A DNA stretch of 40,373 nt from Gammaproteobacteria bacterium (lineage in GTDB: Bacteria; Pseudomonadota; Gammaproteobacteria; Pseudomonadales; CAMLJR01). Below are positions 7,040-16,535 of the stretch, one piece after another. Position numbers and translations under genes: made by a program. The notes beneath the pieces are model-generated. The model saw only the letters and a list, made by a program, of their open reading frames with translations, had not been told where the DNA came from and did no database searches. The stretch lies in assembly GCA_029265075.1 (NCBI GenBank), contig JAJUJZ010000011.1:1-40373 (forward strand), read 5' to 3'. Position 1 is the stretch's first letter; each line of letters begins with the position of its first letter.

Positions 7040-8842
7040 ATGAGCAAGAGTGCACCGTTGGCGCCGGCAGTGACAGCGTCCGCCAACACCGACTTCAGTC
7101 CGACCACGCTGCCCGTACGGACGCTGCTGCTCCTGTCGGATGCGGCCGAACAGCGGGCCATCAGTGCCTGCCTGCAGGCGCGCCGGCTGCCAGTCATTGA
7201 GCCGGATGCTGACTACCCGGCGGGCGCGGCGGCCGGGGTCGTCATCGTGGCGGCCGAACTGCTCTGCAGCCGGGCCGGCCAGTCCCGGCTGACCGCTCTT
7301 GCCCGGCAACCGCAGTGGGCGGACATGCCGGTGCTGGTACTGATCAGCGATGCCCAGGCGGACGTGGCTTATCTGGACCAGCTGCGGGCGCTGCTGCCGA
7401 CAGAGCCGGATCGCATCATGTTGTTGCAACGACCGGTTGCGGCCGCAGCCCTGGTGAGTGCCGTCGAGTGGGCGCTGCGGGCGCGGCGCCGCGAGCGCGA
7501 CAGCCGGGAGCAGCTGCAGCAACTCGATCAGCGTTCACGCCAGCTTGAGGAGACCACATCACGGCTGCTGGCCAGCGAGGCGGTGCTGCAGCAGGCCGCC
7601 GAGACACTGGAGCGGCGCGTGGCTGACCGCACCCGGCGGCTGGAAGCGGAGATGGCGGAGCACCGCCGCACTGAAGCGGCGCTGCGCCAGGCCCACAAGA
7701 TGGAAGCAGTGGGGCAGCTGACCGGCGGTATCGCTCATGACTTCAACAACATGCTCACGGGGGTGCTGGGTGCGCTCGACATGATCGCACGCAACCTCGA
7801 TACCGGACGCAGCGACCGCGTCAGGCGCTTTCTCGAAGTGGCGACCAGCTCTGCGCAACGGGCGGCAGCGCTGACTCACCGGCTGCTCGCGTTTTCCCGG
7901 CAGCAGTCGCTCGATCCGAGCTCGCTCGACATCACCCGGCTGGTGCAGTCGGTGGCCGAGCTGCTGGAGCGCACGCTGGGCGAGCAGATTGCGCTGACGG
8001 TGGTGACCGCGGACGATCTGCCGCGCGTGCATGCTGACGCCAATCAGCTGGAGAGCGCGCTGCTCAATCTCGCCATCAATGCCCGCGATGCCATGCCGGA
8101 TGGCGGTCAGCTGACCATTGCCACCGCGCGGGTGCGGGTGGCGCAGCGCCGGCCGGCGGGCGTCGACACCCTGGAGCCGGGCGAGTATGTGGCAATTACG
8201 GTGCGCGACACGGGCTTTGGCATGACACCCGATGTGGCTGCCAAGGCCATCGACCCGTTCTTCACCACTAAGCCGCTGGGGCAGGGCACCGGCCTGGGGC
8301 TCTCCATGGTGTACGGCTTCGTGCGCCAGTCCAACGGCTTTCTCGAGATCGAGAGTGAGCCGCGTCACGGCACTGCCATGACGCTCTATCTGCCGGTGGC
8401 GGCGCTGCCGGCCGAGGCGCCGGCGTCGCGAACCACAAGGGCCACGCCCTGCGGCGAGGGCGAGACCGTGCTGGTAGTGGAAGACGACGCGGCGGTTCGC
8501 GAACTGGTGCTGGCGGTGCTGAACGAACTCGGATATCGCGCCTGGGAAGCAGAAGACGCCGAAGCAGCGTTGCAGCTGTTGCGGCGCGAGCCGCGGATCG
8601 ATCTGCTGATCACCGATGTGGGACTGCCCGGCGTCAACGGCCGCCAGCTGGCGGAGATGGCGCGCCGGGCCCAGCCCGATCTGCCGGTGCTGTTCATGAC
8701 GGGTTACGCCGAAGGAGCGGCGTTGCGTCCCGGCGTGCTGGCGCCCGGCATGGACCTGATCACCAAGCCGTTTGATCTCGAAGCGCTGGCGCAGCGGATC
8801 CGGCTGATGTCGGCGCGCAATGCCTCGCCGCTGGCGCATTGA
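7040..8842 (+). CDS. Hybrid histidine kinase with N-terminal pseudo-receiver
   Basis: A 600-residue soluble hybrid kinase with no transmembrane segment. Residues about 25-150 look like a receiver fold that lacks the acidic pair and the phosphoacceptor Asp (LLLLSDAAEQRAIS; the Asp strand reads GVVIVAAELL), hence a pseudo-receiver. A coiled coil (about 155-220) leads to the dimerisation domain with His233 in GGIAHDFNNMLTG, the HATPase domain (LNLAINARDAMPDGG, DTGFGMT, GTGLGLSMVYG) and a C-terminal receiver with Asp526 in LLITDVGLPGVNG and Lys in LITKPFD. Input is probably a protein partner rather than a ligand outside the cell. It precedes the CHASE3 kinase on the same strand with a 187-base gap. 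Confidence 0.9.
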   Translation: MSKSAPLAPAVTASANTDFSPTTLPVRTLLLLSDAAEQRAISACLQARRLPVIEPDADYPAGAAAGVVIVAAELLCSRAGQSRLTALARQPQWADMPVLVLISDAQADVAYLDQLRALLPTEPDRIMLLQRPVAAAALVSAVEWALRARRRERDSREQLQQLDQRSRQLEETTSRLLASEAVLQQAAETLERRVADRTRRLEAEMAEHRRTEAALRQAHKMEAVGQLTGGIAHDFNNMLTGVLGALDMIARNLDTGRSDRVRRFLEVATSSAQRAAALTHRLLAFSRQQSLDPSSLDITRLVQSVAELLERTLGEQIALTVVTADDLPRVHADANQLESALLNLAINARDAMPDGGQLTIATARVRVAQRRPAGVDTLEPGEYVAITVRDTGFGMTPDVAAKAIDPFFTTKPLGQGTGLGLSMVYGFVRQSNGFLEIESEPRHGTAMTLYLPVAALPAEAPASRTTRATPCGEGETVLVVEDDAAVRELVLAVLNELGYRAWEAEDAEAALQLLRREPRIDLLITDVGLPGVNGRQLAEMARRAQPDLPVLFMTGYAEGAALRPGVLAPGMDLITKPFDLEALAQRIRLMSARNASPLAH

Positions 8843-9029
8843 GCGGCACAAACATTGACCAGCTACGCGGCTTCTCTGTTACCTTGGATCGCTTCGCAGC
8901 ACGGTCCGGCAGCGCCGTCCGCCGTTCTGCTCACGTCCGGGGTGTTGCTGGATTGCGCCTGTCACCATGGCGGCCACTGCTCTCGAGTCCGCTCCGTTTC
9001 TGACTCACATACATAGCGCAAGGACTCGC

Positions 9030-12000
9030 ATGAACACCGCTTCCAGCGTGTCGACCGGACCGCAACCCCGCCATCGCGAGCAATTTCGTCGCATTCTGCA
9101 GCGCAACGTCACTCTGCCACTGGCAGTAGGGCTGGTCAGCGCCGTGCTGTTTACTGCCATTGCGGCCTATCTGCTGGCGGTGCTCGAGCGGGTGGCGGAT
9201 ACCGACCGGGTGATCGTGGTGGCCAGTCACGCGGCGCGCCTCAAGGTCGATATGGAGACCGGCATGCGCGGCTACCTGCTGACCGGTGAGCAGGAATTCC
9301 TGCAGCCGTACACGCGCGCGCGCGCGCAGATGCCGGACGAGCTGGCGCGGCTGCGGGAACTGCTCGCCGATCGGCCGGAGCAGCAGACGCGGGTGGATCG
9401 GCTGGTGCAGCTGCAGCAGGAGTGGATGGGCTATGCGGAGGAGATCATTGCGCTGCGCGAGCTGGGGGAAGATGCCGTAGCGCTGGTGCAGAGCGGACGC
9501 GGCAACGAACTCACCCGCAGCAGTCGTCAGCTGTTCGAAGAGCTGATTGGCGTCGAGCGCCAGCAGCGGCTGGAGCGCAACGCGCGCGCCCGCACCACTG
9601 CTGTGGCGCTGATTGGCAGTTTTCTGATGTTCGGCCTGGCGATGAGCGTGCTGCTCTCCTGGCGCGGTCGCCGCGAGCTGGTCACGCTCTCGGAAAATTA
9701 TGAGAGGGCGCTGGCCACCCAGCGCGATCATGCGGTGGAGCTGGAGCAGCAGGCCTGGCAGCGCGGCGGGCAGACCGAACTCGCCAGTCGTCTGACCGGC
9801 CGGCTGCCGCTGCCCGCTATTGGCGAACAGGCGCTCAGCTTTCTGACCGACTATCTCGGCGCGCCGGCAGGGGCGCTCTACTACCGCCAGCCCGATGGCA
9901 GCCTGCAGCTGGCGGCCGCCTGCGGCATCGATCCCGCGCAGCGCCGGGCGGCGCTCGGAGCAGAGGAGGGGTTGCCGGCGCGGGTGCTGCAAACAGGCCG
10001 CTCGCTGCAGCTGGATGATCTGCCGGGCGACAGTCTGCCGCTGGTCTCGGGCCTGGTTCGCGGTCAGACCTGCAGCGTGCTGCTGGTGCCCACCCTGCAT
10101 GACGGCAACATCAACGGCGTGCTGGAACTCGGCTTCCTGCGGCGGATCAGCGCCGCCGAGCGCCGCCTGCTTGAGACCGTCGCCCGCACTATCGGCGCCT
10201 CGATCGAAGCCGCGCGCTATCGCGAGAGGCTGCAGGAGGTGCTGGCCGAGACACAGCAGCTCAACGAGGAGCTGCAGACTCAGCAGGAAGAGCTGCGGGC
10301 AGCCAATGAAGAGCTGGCTGCGCAGTCACGGGTGCTGCAGGAGTCGCAGAAGCAGATGGAACGGCAGCAGGCCGAGCTGGAGCAGGCGAACGAACATCTC
10401 GCCGAGCGCGGCGAAGAGCTGCTGACCCAGCGCGACGAGCTCAACCGGCGCAATGCCGCGCTGCAGCGGGCTCAGCAGGAACTTGAAGAACGGGCGCATG
10501 AACTCGCGCAGGCCAGTCGCTACAAGTCGGAATTCCTGGCGAATATGTCGCACGAGCTGCGGACGCCGCTCAACAGCTCGCTGATCCTGGCGCGGCTGCT
10601 GGCGGATAACGGAGCAGGCAATCTCTCGGCGGAGCAGGTGCGTTTTGCCGAGTCGATTTACGCTGCTGGCAATGAGCTGCTGACGCTGATTAACGATATT
10701 CTCGACATCTCCAAGGTCGAGGCGGGCAAGCTCGACATCAATATCGCGGCCTTCCCGCTGCAGCGTGTGCTGGATGACGTGGTGGCGCTGTTCCGGCCGC
10801 AGGCCGAGCAGGCCGGGCTCGAGTTCAGGGTCGAGCTGACTGAGCCGCTGCCCGCGAGTCTGGTGACCGACCGGCTCCGGCTCGAACAGATTCTCAAGAA
10901 CCTGGTCGGCAATGCCATCAAGTTCACCGAAACCGGCTCGGTGACGCTGGTGCTGGCAGCGGCCGGCGATGCACTGAGCTTCCAGGTGCGTGACACTGGC
11001 ATCGGCATCGCGCCAGAGCATCACCAGCTGGTGTTCGAAGCGTTTCAGCAGGCGGACGGCACCATCAGTCGTCGCTTCGGCGGCACCGGGCTGGGCCTGC
11101 CTATTTCGCGCCAGCTGGCACAGCTGCTGGGCGGTGATATCACCGTGGAAAGCGCCCCCGGGGTGGGCAGTACCTTTACCCTGACCGTACCGGTGGCGCT
11201 GTCCCGCGAGGCGGAGCGGCCGGCTGGCGGCGCTGACGCCAGGCCGGCGGCGACACCAAAGCCCCTGGCTGCAGCAGTAGCAGCGGCCACATCGGCGCCT
11301 TCGAATATGCCGCTGCAGGCGTCCTCGCAGGTTGCACCGGCGTCCGTTCCGGGCTCCGAAGGCACACCGGCAGCCGGGCAGCCGGGCTGGCAGGATGACC
11401 GCGATCAACTGCCCTGGACTGGCCGGACAGTTCTGGTGATCGAGGATGAGCCCACTTTTGCCACCATTCTCTACGACCTCGCCCATGAGCTTGGTTATCG
11501 CTGCCTGCTGACCTTTTCCGCCGATGAGGGGGTGGCGCTGGCAGAGCGTTATCAGCCCGACGCGATCCTGCTGGACATGAAGCTCCCCGACCAGTCCGGG
11601 CTGACCGTGCTGGAGCGCCTCAAACGCGAGTCGCGCACCCGTCATATTCCGGTCCATATCATTTCGGTCGAGGACCGCTGGCAGCCGGCCATGCACCTCG
11701 GCGCCATCGGCTATGCCTTCAAGCCCACCAGTCGTGATCAGCTGAAGGAGATCTTCGCGCAACTGGAAGCCCGTCTTGATCAGACCGTGAAACGCGTGCT
11801 GGTGGTCGAGGATGAAGCGCGTCAGCGCGAGGCGATCAGCCGGCTGATCGGTGACGACGATGTCGAAATCACCGCTGTCGGCACGGGCAGTGCGGCACTT
11901 GAGCAGCTGAGCCAGACGGTTTTCGACTGCATGATCATCGATCTGCAGCTGCCCGACATGTCGGGCCACGCCCTGCTGCGGCAGATGACCAGCACGGAGA

Positions 12001-12605
12001 TCTGCTCCTTTCCGCCGGTCGTGGTCTACACCGGCCGCTCGCTGTCCGCCGACGAGGAGGCGGAGCTGATGCGCTATTCGCGCTCCATCATCATCAAAGG
12101 CGCGCGCTCGCCGGAGCGGCTGCTCGATGAAGTGACGCTGTTCCTGCACAAGGTCGAATCAGATCTGCCGCAGGAGCACCGCAACATGCTGCGGGTGGCG
12201 CGCAGCCGCGACCGGCAGATCGAAGGCCGCAGAATTCTGCTGGTGGACGACGATGTCCGCAATCTGTTCGCCCTGACCAGCGCGCTGGAGAGCAAGGGAG
12301 CCGAGGTCGTGGTGGCACGCAACGGCGTCGAAGCGCTGGAGCAGCTGGCCGCTGCGGACGCCGTCGATCTGGTACTGATGGACATCATGATGCCGGAGAT
12401 GGATGGCTATCAGGCGATGGAGCAGATTCGCAGCAATCCGGCGTGGCGGCTGCTGCCGATCATCGCGGTGACCGCGAAGGCGATGAAGGACGACCAGGAG
12501 CGCTGCCTGCAGGCCGGGGCCAACGATTACATGGCCAAGCCGATCGATTTGGACCGGCTGTTTTCGCTGATCCGCGTCTGGCTGCCGAGTCTGGAGCGCG
12601 CCTGA
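9030..12605 (+). CDS. CHASE3-GAF hybrid histidine kinase with three receivers
   Basis: A 1191-residue inner-membrane kinase. Order: TM1 (about 29-52), CHASE3 periplasmic sensor (53-178, with GMRGYLLTGEQEFL), TM2 (189-211), GAF (251-397), long Gln/Glu coiled coil (397-497), HisKA with His508 in [16 protein letters not shown], HATPase (LKNLVGNAIKFTETG, DTGIGIAPE, GTGLGLPISRQL), an Ala/Pro linker, then receivers with phosphoacceptors Asp849 (LLDMKLPDQSG), Asp971 (IIDLQLPDMSG) and Asp1118 (LMDIMMPEMDG). The start at 9030 has AAGGA upstream; an in-frame ATG at 8967 has none. cheR follows after a single base, indicating translational coupling. The stimulus is unknown. Confidence 0.93.
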   Translation: MNTASSVSTGPQPRHREQFRRILQRNVTLPLAVGLVSAVLFTAIAAYLLAVLERVADTDRVIVVASHAARLKVDMETGMRGYLLTGEQEFLQPYTRARAQMPDELARLRELLADRPEQQTRVDRLVQLQQEWMGYAEEIIALRELGEDAVALVQSGRGNELTRSSRQLFEELIGVERQQRLERNARARTTAVALIGSFLMFGLAMSVLLSWRGRRELVTLSENYERALATQRDHAVELEQQAWQRGGQTELASRLTGRLPLPAIGEQALSFLTDYLGAPAGALYYRQPDGSLQLAAACGIDPAQRRAALGAEEGLPARVLQTGRSLQLDDLPGDSLPLVSGLVRGQTCSVLLVPTLHDGNINGVLELGFLRRISAAERRLLETVARTIGASIEAARYRERLQEVLAETQQLNEELQTQQEELRAANEELAAQSRVLQESQKQMERQQAELEQANEHLAERGEELLTQRDELNRRNAALQRAQQELEERAHELAQASRYKSEFLANMSHELRTPLNSSLILARLLADNGAGNLSAEQVRFAESIYAAGNELLTLINDILDISKVEAGKLDINIAAFPLQRVLDDVVALFRPQAEQAGLEFRVELTEPLPASLVTDRLRLEQILKNLVGNAIKFTETGSVTLVLAAAGDALSFQVRDTGIGIAPEHHQLVFEAFQQADGTISRRFGGTGLGLPISRQLAQLLGGDITVESAPGVGSTFTLTVPVALSREAERPAGGADARPAATPKPLAAAVAAATSAPSNMPLQASSQVAPASVPGSEGTPAAGQPGWQDDRDQLPWTGRTVLVIEDEPTFATILYDLAHELGYRCLLTFSADEGVALAERYQPDAILLDMKLPDQSGLTVLERLKRESRTRHIPVHIISVEDRWQPAMHLGAIGYAFKPTSRDQLKEIFAQLEARLDQTVKRVLVVEDEARQREAISRLIGDDDVEITAVGTGSAALEQLSQTVFDCMIIDLQLPDMSGHALLRQMTSTEICSFPPVVVYTGRSLSADEEAELMRYSRSIIIKGARSPERLLDEVTLFLHKVESDLPQEHRNMLRVARSRDRQIEGRRILLVDDDVRNLFALTSALESKGAEVVVARNGVEALEQLAAADAVDLVLMDIMMPEMDGYQAMEQIRSNPAWRLLPIIAVTAKAMKDDQERCLQAGANDYMAKPIDLDRLFSLIRVWLPSLERA

Positions 12606-12606
12606 G

Positions 12607-13458
12607 ATGAGTGTGCGGGAGCCGGATCGCAATGGCGGCTGGCCGGTGGCCGAGCTGGAGCGGCTGCTGGAAGCGCTTTATCGTCGCTACCACCATGACT
12701 TTCGCAATTACGCCCGGCCGTCGGTGGCGCGCCGGGTGGAGCGTGCGCTGGCGGTGTTTGGCTGCGAATCCGTGAGGGAGCTGGAGCAGCAGGTGCTGGA
12801 CGACGCGAACGCCTTCGAGCGGTTGCTGCAGATTCTCACCGTGCCAGTCAGCGAGATGTTCCGCGACCCCGGCTACTTTCTGACGCTGCGGCAGCAGGTG
12901 GTGCCGCTGCTGCAGACCTATCCGTCACTCAAGGTGTGGGTGGCCGGGTGCAGCACCGGCGAGGAAGCCTATTCGCTGGCGATCCTGCTCGACGAGGAAG
13001 GCTTGCTGGAACGCACGCTGATCTATGCCACCGATATCAACGAAGCGTCGCTGGACACTGCGCGGCAGGGCATTTTTCCTCTGCGCGAGATGCAGCGCTA
13101 TACCGAGAATTACCAGCAGGCCGGTGGCCGCGGCGCGTTTTCCAGCTTTTACACGGCGGCCTACGATGGAGCGCTGCTCGACAAGCGTCTGCGCACGCGC
13201 ATCGTATTTGCCGACCACAGCCTGGCTACCGACAGCGTGTTCTCGGCCACCCACCTGGTGTCGTGCCGCAATGTGCTGATCTATTTCGACAAGCGCCTGC
13301 AGAACCGGGCGCTGAGCCTGTTCCACGAATCGCTCTGTCCATTTGGCTTTCTCGGTCTGGGCAGTCGCGAGAGTCTGGAGTTCACCGACTACAACCACTG
13401 CTTCGAACCGGTCAGCCGGCCCGAGCGAATCTACCGTAAACGCAGCCTGCCGGAGTAA
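12607..13458 (+). CDS. cheR: CheR-type glutamate methyltransferase
   Basis: A 283-residue SAM-dependent methyltransferase of the CheR family. It has the N-terminal helical domain, the entry motif EMFRDPGYFLTLR, the SAM loop VWVAGCSTGEEAYSLAILL, the acidic turn YATDINEASLDTARQGIF and the C-terminal VSCRNVLIYFDKRLQNR. CheR normally methylates glutamates in chemoreceptors. No methyl-accepting protein and no CheB methylesterase gene is seen in the window, so the substrate may be a part of the neighbouring kinase, for example its coiled coil; this is inference. It starts one base after the kinase stop. Confidence 0.93.
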   Translation: MSVREPDRNGGWPVAELERLLEALYRRYHHDFRNYARPSVARRVERALAVFGCESVRELEQQVLDDANAFERLLQILTVPVSEMFRDPGYFLTLRQQVVPLLQTYPSLKVWVAGCSTGEEAYSLAILLDEEGLLERTLIYATDINEASLDTARQGIFPLREMQRYTENYQQAGGRGAFSSFYTAAYDGALLDKRLRTRIVFADHSLATDSVFSATHLVSCRNVLIYFDKRLQNRALSLFHESLCPFGFLGLGSRESLEFTDYNHCFEPVSRPERIYRKRSLPE

Positions 13459-13493
13459 CCGTTCATGCTGAATCAGACAGGGCGCTGACCACC

Positions 13494-14744
13494 ATGCCGC
13501 TATCCGAACTCTACAGCGAGCTTGCCAGGGTGCTGATCGTCGATGATCTGCCGGACAACCTGCTCGCGCTTGAGGCGATCATCCGCCAGCCCGGCCGTGA
13601 AATACATCAGGCACGCGGTGGCGAAGAGGCGCTCCAGCTGCTGCTGGAGCATGAGTTCGCGCTGGCCATCATTGATGTGCAGATGCCCGGCATGAATGGC
13701 TTTGAACTGGCGGAGCTGATGCGGGGCACGGCGCGCACGCGGAACATCCCCATTATCTTTGTCAGTGCCGGCAGCGCCGACCTCAACTACCCGTTCCGTG
13801 GCTATGCCAGCGGTGCCATCGACTTTCTCTACAAACCGCTCGATACCGTGGCAGTGCGGGGCAAGGTACAGATCCTGATCGAGCTGTGGCAGCAGCGGCA
13901 GGCAATCACCCGCCAGGTGGAAGCGCTCGAGCGCAGCCGGCAGGAGCAGGCGCAGCTACTGGCGCGGCTGGAGCAGACGCAGCGCGAGCTGAAGCAGGCG
14001 GTCACCCTGCGCGAAGACTTCATGTCGATCGTCGCCCATGAGCTGCGCACGCCGCTTAACTCGATGATCCTCGAAACTCAGCTGCGCAAGCTCAGGCTCG
14101 AGCGCAACGATCTGAGTGACCTCAGCGCCGAGGGAATGACGCAGGCGCTGGCGCGCGATGAGCGCACCATCCGGAGTCTGATCCGTCTGATTGATGACAT
14201 GCTTGACGTGTCGCGCATCCGCAACGGCAAGCTGACGCTGCGTCCCGAGCAGCTGGAGCTGACCGCGCTGATCAGGGATGTGGTGGAGCGGTTCGCGCAT
14301 CAGCTGGAGGCCGCCAGCTGCAGCGTGGAGCTGACGTTGCCGGAGCGCATCGACGGCGCCTGGGATGGCTTCCGTCTCGAACAGATACTGGTCAATCTGC
14401 TCTCCAATGCGCTGCGCTATGGGCGCGGTAATCCGGTGCGTATCACCGCCTGCAGCGATGGCGATTCGGTGCGGGTGGCTGTGATCGATCACGGCGCCGG
14501 CATCGATCAGCAGCATCACGCTACTATTTTTCGTCCCTTCGAACGTGCCTGCAGCACCCGCACCAGTACCGGGCTCGGGCTGGGGCTGTATATTTGTGAA
14601 CAGATAGCAGCTGCGCACGGCGGGCGCATCGAACTGGAAAGCGCGCCCGGCCGGGGCGCCTGTTTTACGCTGGTCCTGCCCAGCCATTGCGTTGAAACTC
14701 CGCCCTGCGCACCGAGCAGCGCAGCCGGAGTGACGCAGTTTTAA
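13494..14744 (+). CDS. Receiver-histidine kinase (REC-HisKA-HATPase)
   Basis: A 416-residue cytoplasmic protein in which the receiver comes first (Asp61 in LAIIDVQMPGMNG, acidic pair IVDD, Lys in FLYKPLD). A coiled coil (about 135-170) joins it to HisKA with His182 in IVAHELRTPLNSMI, and an HATPase domain (LVNLLSNALRYGRG, DHGAGIDQQ, STGLGLGLYICEQI). In related clusters such a kinase accepts phosphate from an upstream kinase on its receiver, which then controls its own kinase activity. It lies 35 bases after cheR and is probably in the same transcript. Confidence 0.92.
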   Translation: MPLSELYSELARVLIVDDLPDNLLALEAIIRQPGREIHQARGGEEALQLLLEHEFALAIIDVQMPGMNGFELAELMRGTARTRNIPIIFVSAGSADLNYPFRGYASGAIDFLYKPLDTVAVRGKVQILIELWQQRQAITRQVEALERSRQEQAQLLARLEQTQRELKQAVTLREDFMSIVAHELRTPLNSMILETQLRKLRLERNDLSDLSAEGMTQALARDERTIRSLIRLIDDMLDVSRIRNGKLTLRPEQLELTALIRDVVERFAHQLEAASCSVELTLPERIDGAWDGFRLEQILVNLLSNALRYGRGNPVRITACSDGDSVRVAVIDHGAGIDQQHHATIFRPFERACSTRTSTGLGLGLYICEQIAAAHGGRIELESAPGRGACFTLVLPSHCVETPPCAPSSAAGVTQF

Positions 14745-14759
14745 GTGACGAGGTAAACC

Positions 14760-15083
14760 ATGGTTGCGTGGATGGCGTTGGCGAAGGCAGTCGCCCCGCA
14801 TGTGACGACAATCGTTACGGCGGCGATTCCGGCCTTTACGACCCGCAAAATCGATGATCCCGAGGGCCAGCTGGCGCTTGCTCAGCAGCAGATTGCCGAA
14901 CTCCAGCAGGCGGTAACCCGCAATGACGCGCACATCCGCGAGCTGGCCGAACAGCTGCGTATGACCGTGCTGGCGCTTGAGGAAGCAGGCCGGCAGGCGC
15001 AGCGGCGGCTCTGGCTTGCGCTGGGCGCCAGTGGCATGGCGCTGGTCGCTGCGGTGGCAGCGATCTGGCTGGCCCTGCGCTGA
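14760..15083 (+). CDS. Small coiled-coil, tail-anchored membrane protein
   Basis: This 107-residue protein has no family I can name. It has a moderately hydrophobic N-terminal stretch (MVAWMALAKAVAPHVTTIVT), a central coiled coil (about 38-78) with heptad Leu/Ala, and one clear C-terminal membrane helix (LALGASGMALVAAVAAIWLA) ending in a single Arg. A GAGG element precedes the ATG. It starts 15 bases after the REC-kinase stop, so it is probably the last gene of the signalling operon and may localise or scaffold the kinases; that role is inferred from position only. Confidence 0.65.
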   Translation: MVAWMALAKAVAPHVTTIVTAAIPAFTTRKIDDPEGQLALAQQQIAELQQAVTRNDAHIRELAEQLRMTVLALEEAGRQAQRRLWLALGASGMALVAAVAAIWLALR

Positions 15084-15238
15084 CCTGTTGAACTTCGACC
15101 GTCAGGTCGAGTCGCATCCACACCAGACGGCGCCCCCCTTATGTATGAGGCCAGCCCTCACTGCTGACATTCCGGGTCAGCGCCGGGCAGGCCGTGCGCC
15201 GTCCTCCAGCTCACCGATGAAAGACAAGGACCGGACCG

Positions 15239-16312
15239 ATGGTTGCGGTGCTGGTGGTTGCGACGCTGCTGTTGCTGGTCGGCACGCTGCTGCCCTGCAG
15301 CCGTGCCACGGTCTGGTGGGTGCGTGGTTTCGACTTCCCGCGACTGCAGCTGACGGTGTTCGGACTGCTGCTGCTGATCGCTCATCTCTTGCTGCTGCCG
15401 CTGACCGACCTCTGGGCGTGGCTGCTTGTTATCGCGACGCTCGGCTGCCTGCTTTATCAGGCGTGGTGGGTTCTGCCCTACGCGCCCTTTTTCCCGCGCG
15501 AGGTGCGGCGTGCGCCACGGGGTGATGCTGCGCCGCGCCTCAGTCTGATCTCAGCCAATGTCGAACTCTCCAATCGCAAGGCGGCACCGCTGCTGGCTTT
15601 GGTCGAGCGTTATCAGCCCGATCTGGTGATCACGCTGGAAAGCGATGCCTGGTGGGAAGAGCAGCTCGATGCGCTGCAGGATCGCTATCCGCACGCGCTT
15701 AAGTGTCCGCTCGATAACGCTTACGGGATGCACGTCTATTCGCGTCTGCCGCTGGAGGATCCGCGCATCCAGTTTCTGGTCAACCCGGAGGTGCCGTCGA
15801 TGCACTTTGGTCTGCGGCTGCCGGGGGGGCAGGAAGTGGACGTGCACTGCGTGCATCCGATGCCGCCCAGTCCGACGGAAAGCGACTCGTCGGCGGAACG
15901 GGACGCCGAGCTGATCGCGGTCGGTTATGCGGTGCGACGACGCAGGCGCCCCGTGATTGTGGCGGGCGATCTCAACGATGTGGCCTGGTCCGAAACTACC
16001 CGGCTGTTTCGCAAGATCAGCGGTCTGCTCGATCCTCGTGTTGGCCGTGGCATGTTCAACACCTTTCATGCGCGTCTGCCGTTGTTCCGCTGGCCGCTCG
16101 ATCATCTGTTTCACAGCGAAGATTTCTCGCTGGTGCGGATCAGGCGGCTGCGACGCATCGGCTCCGATCATTTTCCGATCTACGCTGAGCTGGCAGTGAC
16201 GGCTCCCGCCGGGCAAAGCGGACTGACCGCCGATGCCGGCGATCAGCAGCAGGCCGCCGGGCAGCTGGCAGAAGGCGAGGTGACGCCGGCCGCGGTGCAT
16301 CGGCCCGACTGA
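15239..16312 (+). CDS. Membrane-anchored endonuclease/exonuclease/phosphatase-family protein
   Basis: A 357-residue protein with three hydrophobic helices at the N-terminus (about 1-20, 38-60, 62-85) and an EEP-fold hydrolase domain after residue 100. Visible catalytic-type motifs are LISANVELSNRK, the metal-binding Glu in VITLESDAWW, VHCVHPMPPSP, the GDLNDV pair (IVAGDLNDVAWSET) and the terminal SDHFPIYAEL. Members cleave phosphodiesters in nucleic acids, phospholipids or inositides; the substrate here is unknown. The hydrolase is predicted to sit at the membrane, probably on the periplasmic side. AAGGA lies 10 bases upstream of the ATG. The last 40 residues are low-complexity and not part of the fold. 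Confidence 0.88.
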   Translation: MVAVLVVATLLLLVGTLLPCSRATVWWVRGFDFPRLQLTVFGLLLLIAHLLLLPLTDLWAWLLVIATLGCLLYQAWWVLPYAPFFPREVRRAPRGDAAPRLSLISANVELSNRKAAPLLALVERYQPDLVITLESDAWWEEQLDALQDRYPHALKCPLDNAYGMHVYSRLPLEDPRIQFLVNPEVPSMHFGLRLPGGQEVDVHCVHPMPPSPTESDSSAERDAELIAVGYAVRRRRRPVIVAGDLNDVAWSETTRLFRKISGLLDPRVGRGMFNTFHARLPLFRWPLDHLFHSEDFSLVRIRRLRRIGSDHFPIYAELAVTAPAGQSGLTADAGDQQQAAGQLAEGEVTPAAVHRPD

Positions 16313-16535
16313 ACGAGCGGGCTCCAATGCTCTGTTTTCGTGCGCGAACTCTCAGCTTGGAGGCCGTCAGGTGACTGAGTCGTGCATTCCAAATCGTCTG
16401 CGTGTTAAATACAGAGGAGGTATCTAGCAGTTAGAAATGCGGAATGCTAATGTATTGCGGCTTCCGATCCCGGAGGCGGCAATCACCAAATTGCGTTCCT
16501 GTCCAACCTGGAACATGAGTACAAGGAGCTTTACC

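Noticed and set aside
8855-8884. Sigma-70 promoter before the CHASE3 kinase (TTGACC with TTACCT)
   Set aside because: The -35 is good, but the -10 match is too weak to report as a feature.
10326-12149. Minus-strand open frame of 607 codons opposite the CHASE3 kinase gene
   Set aside because: No domain, no ribosome site, antisense to a strongly recognised kinase.
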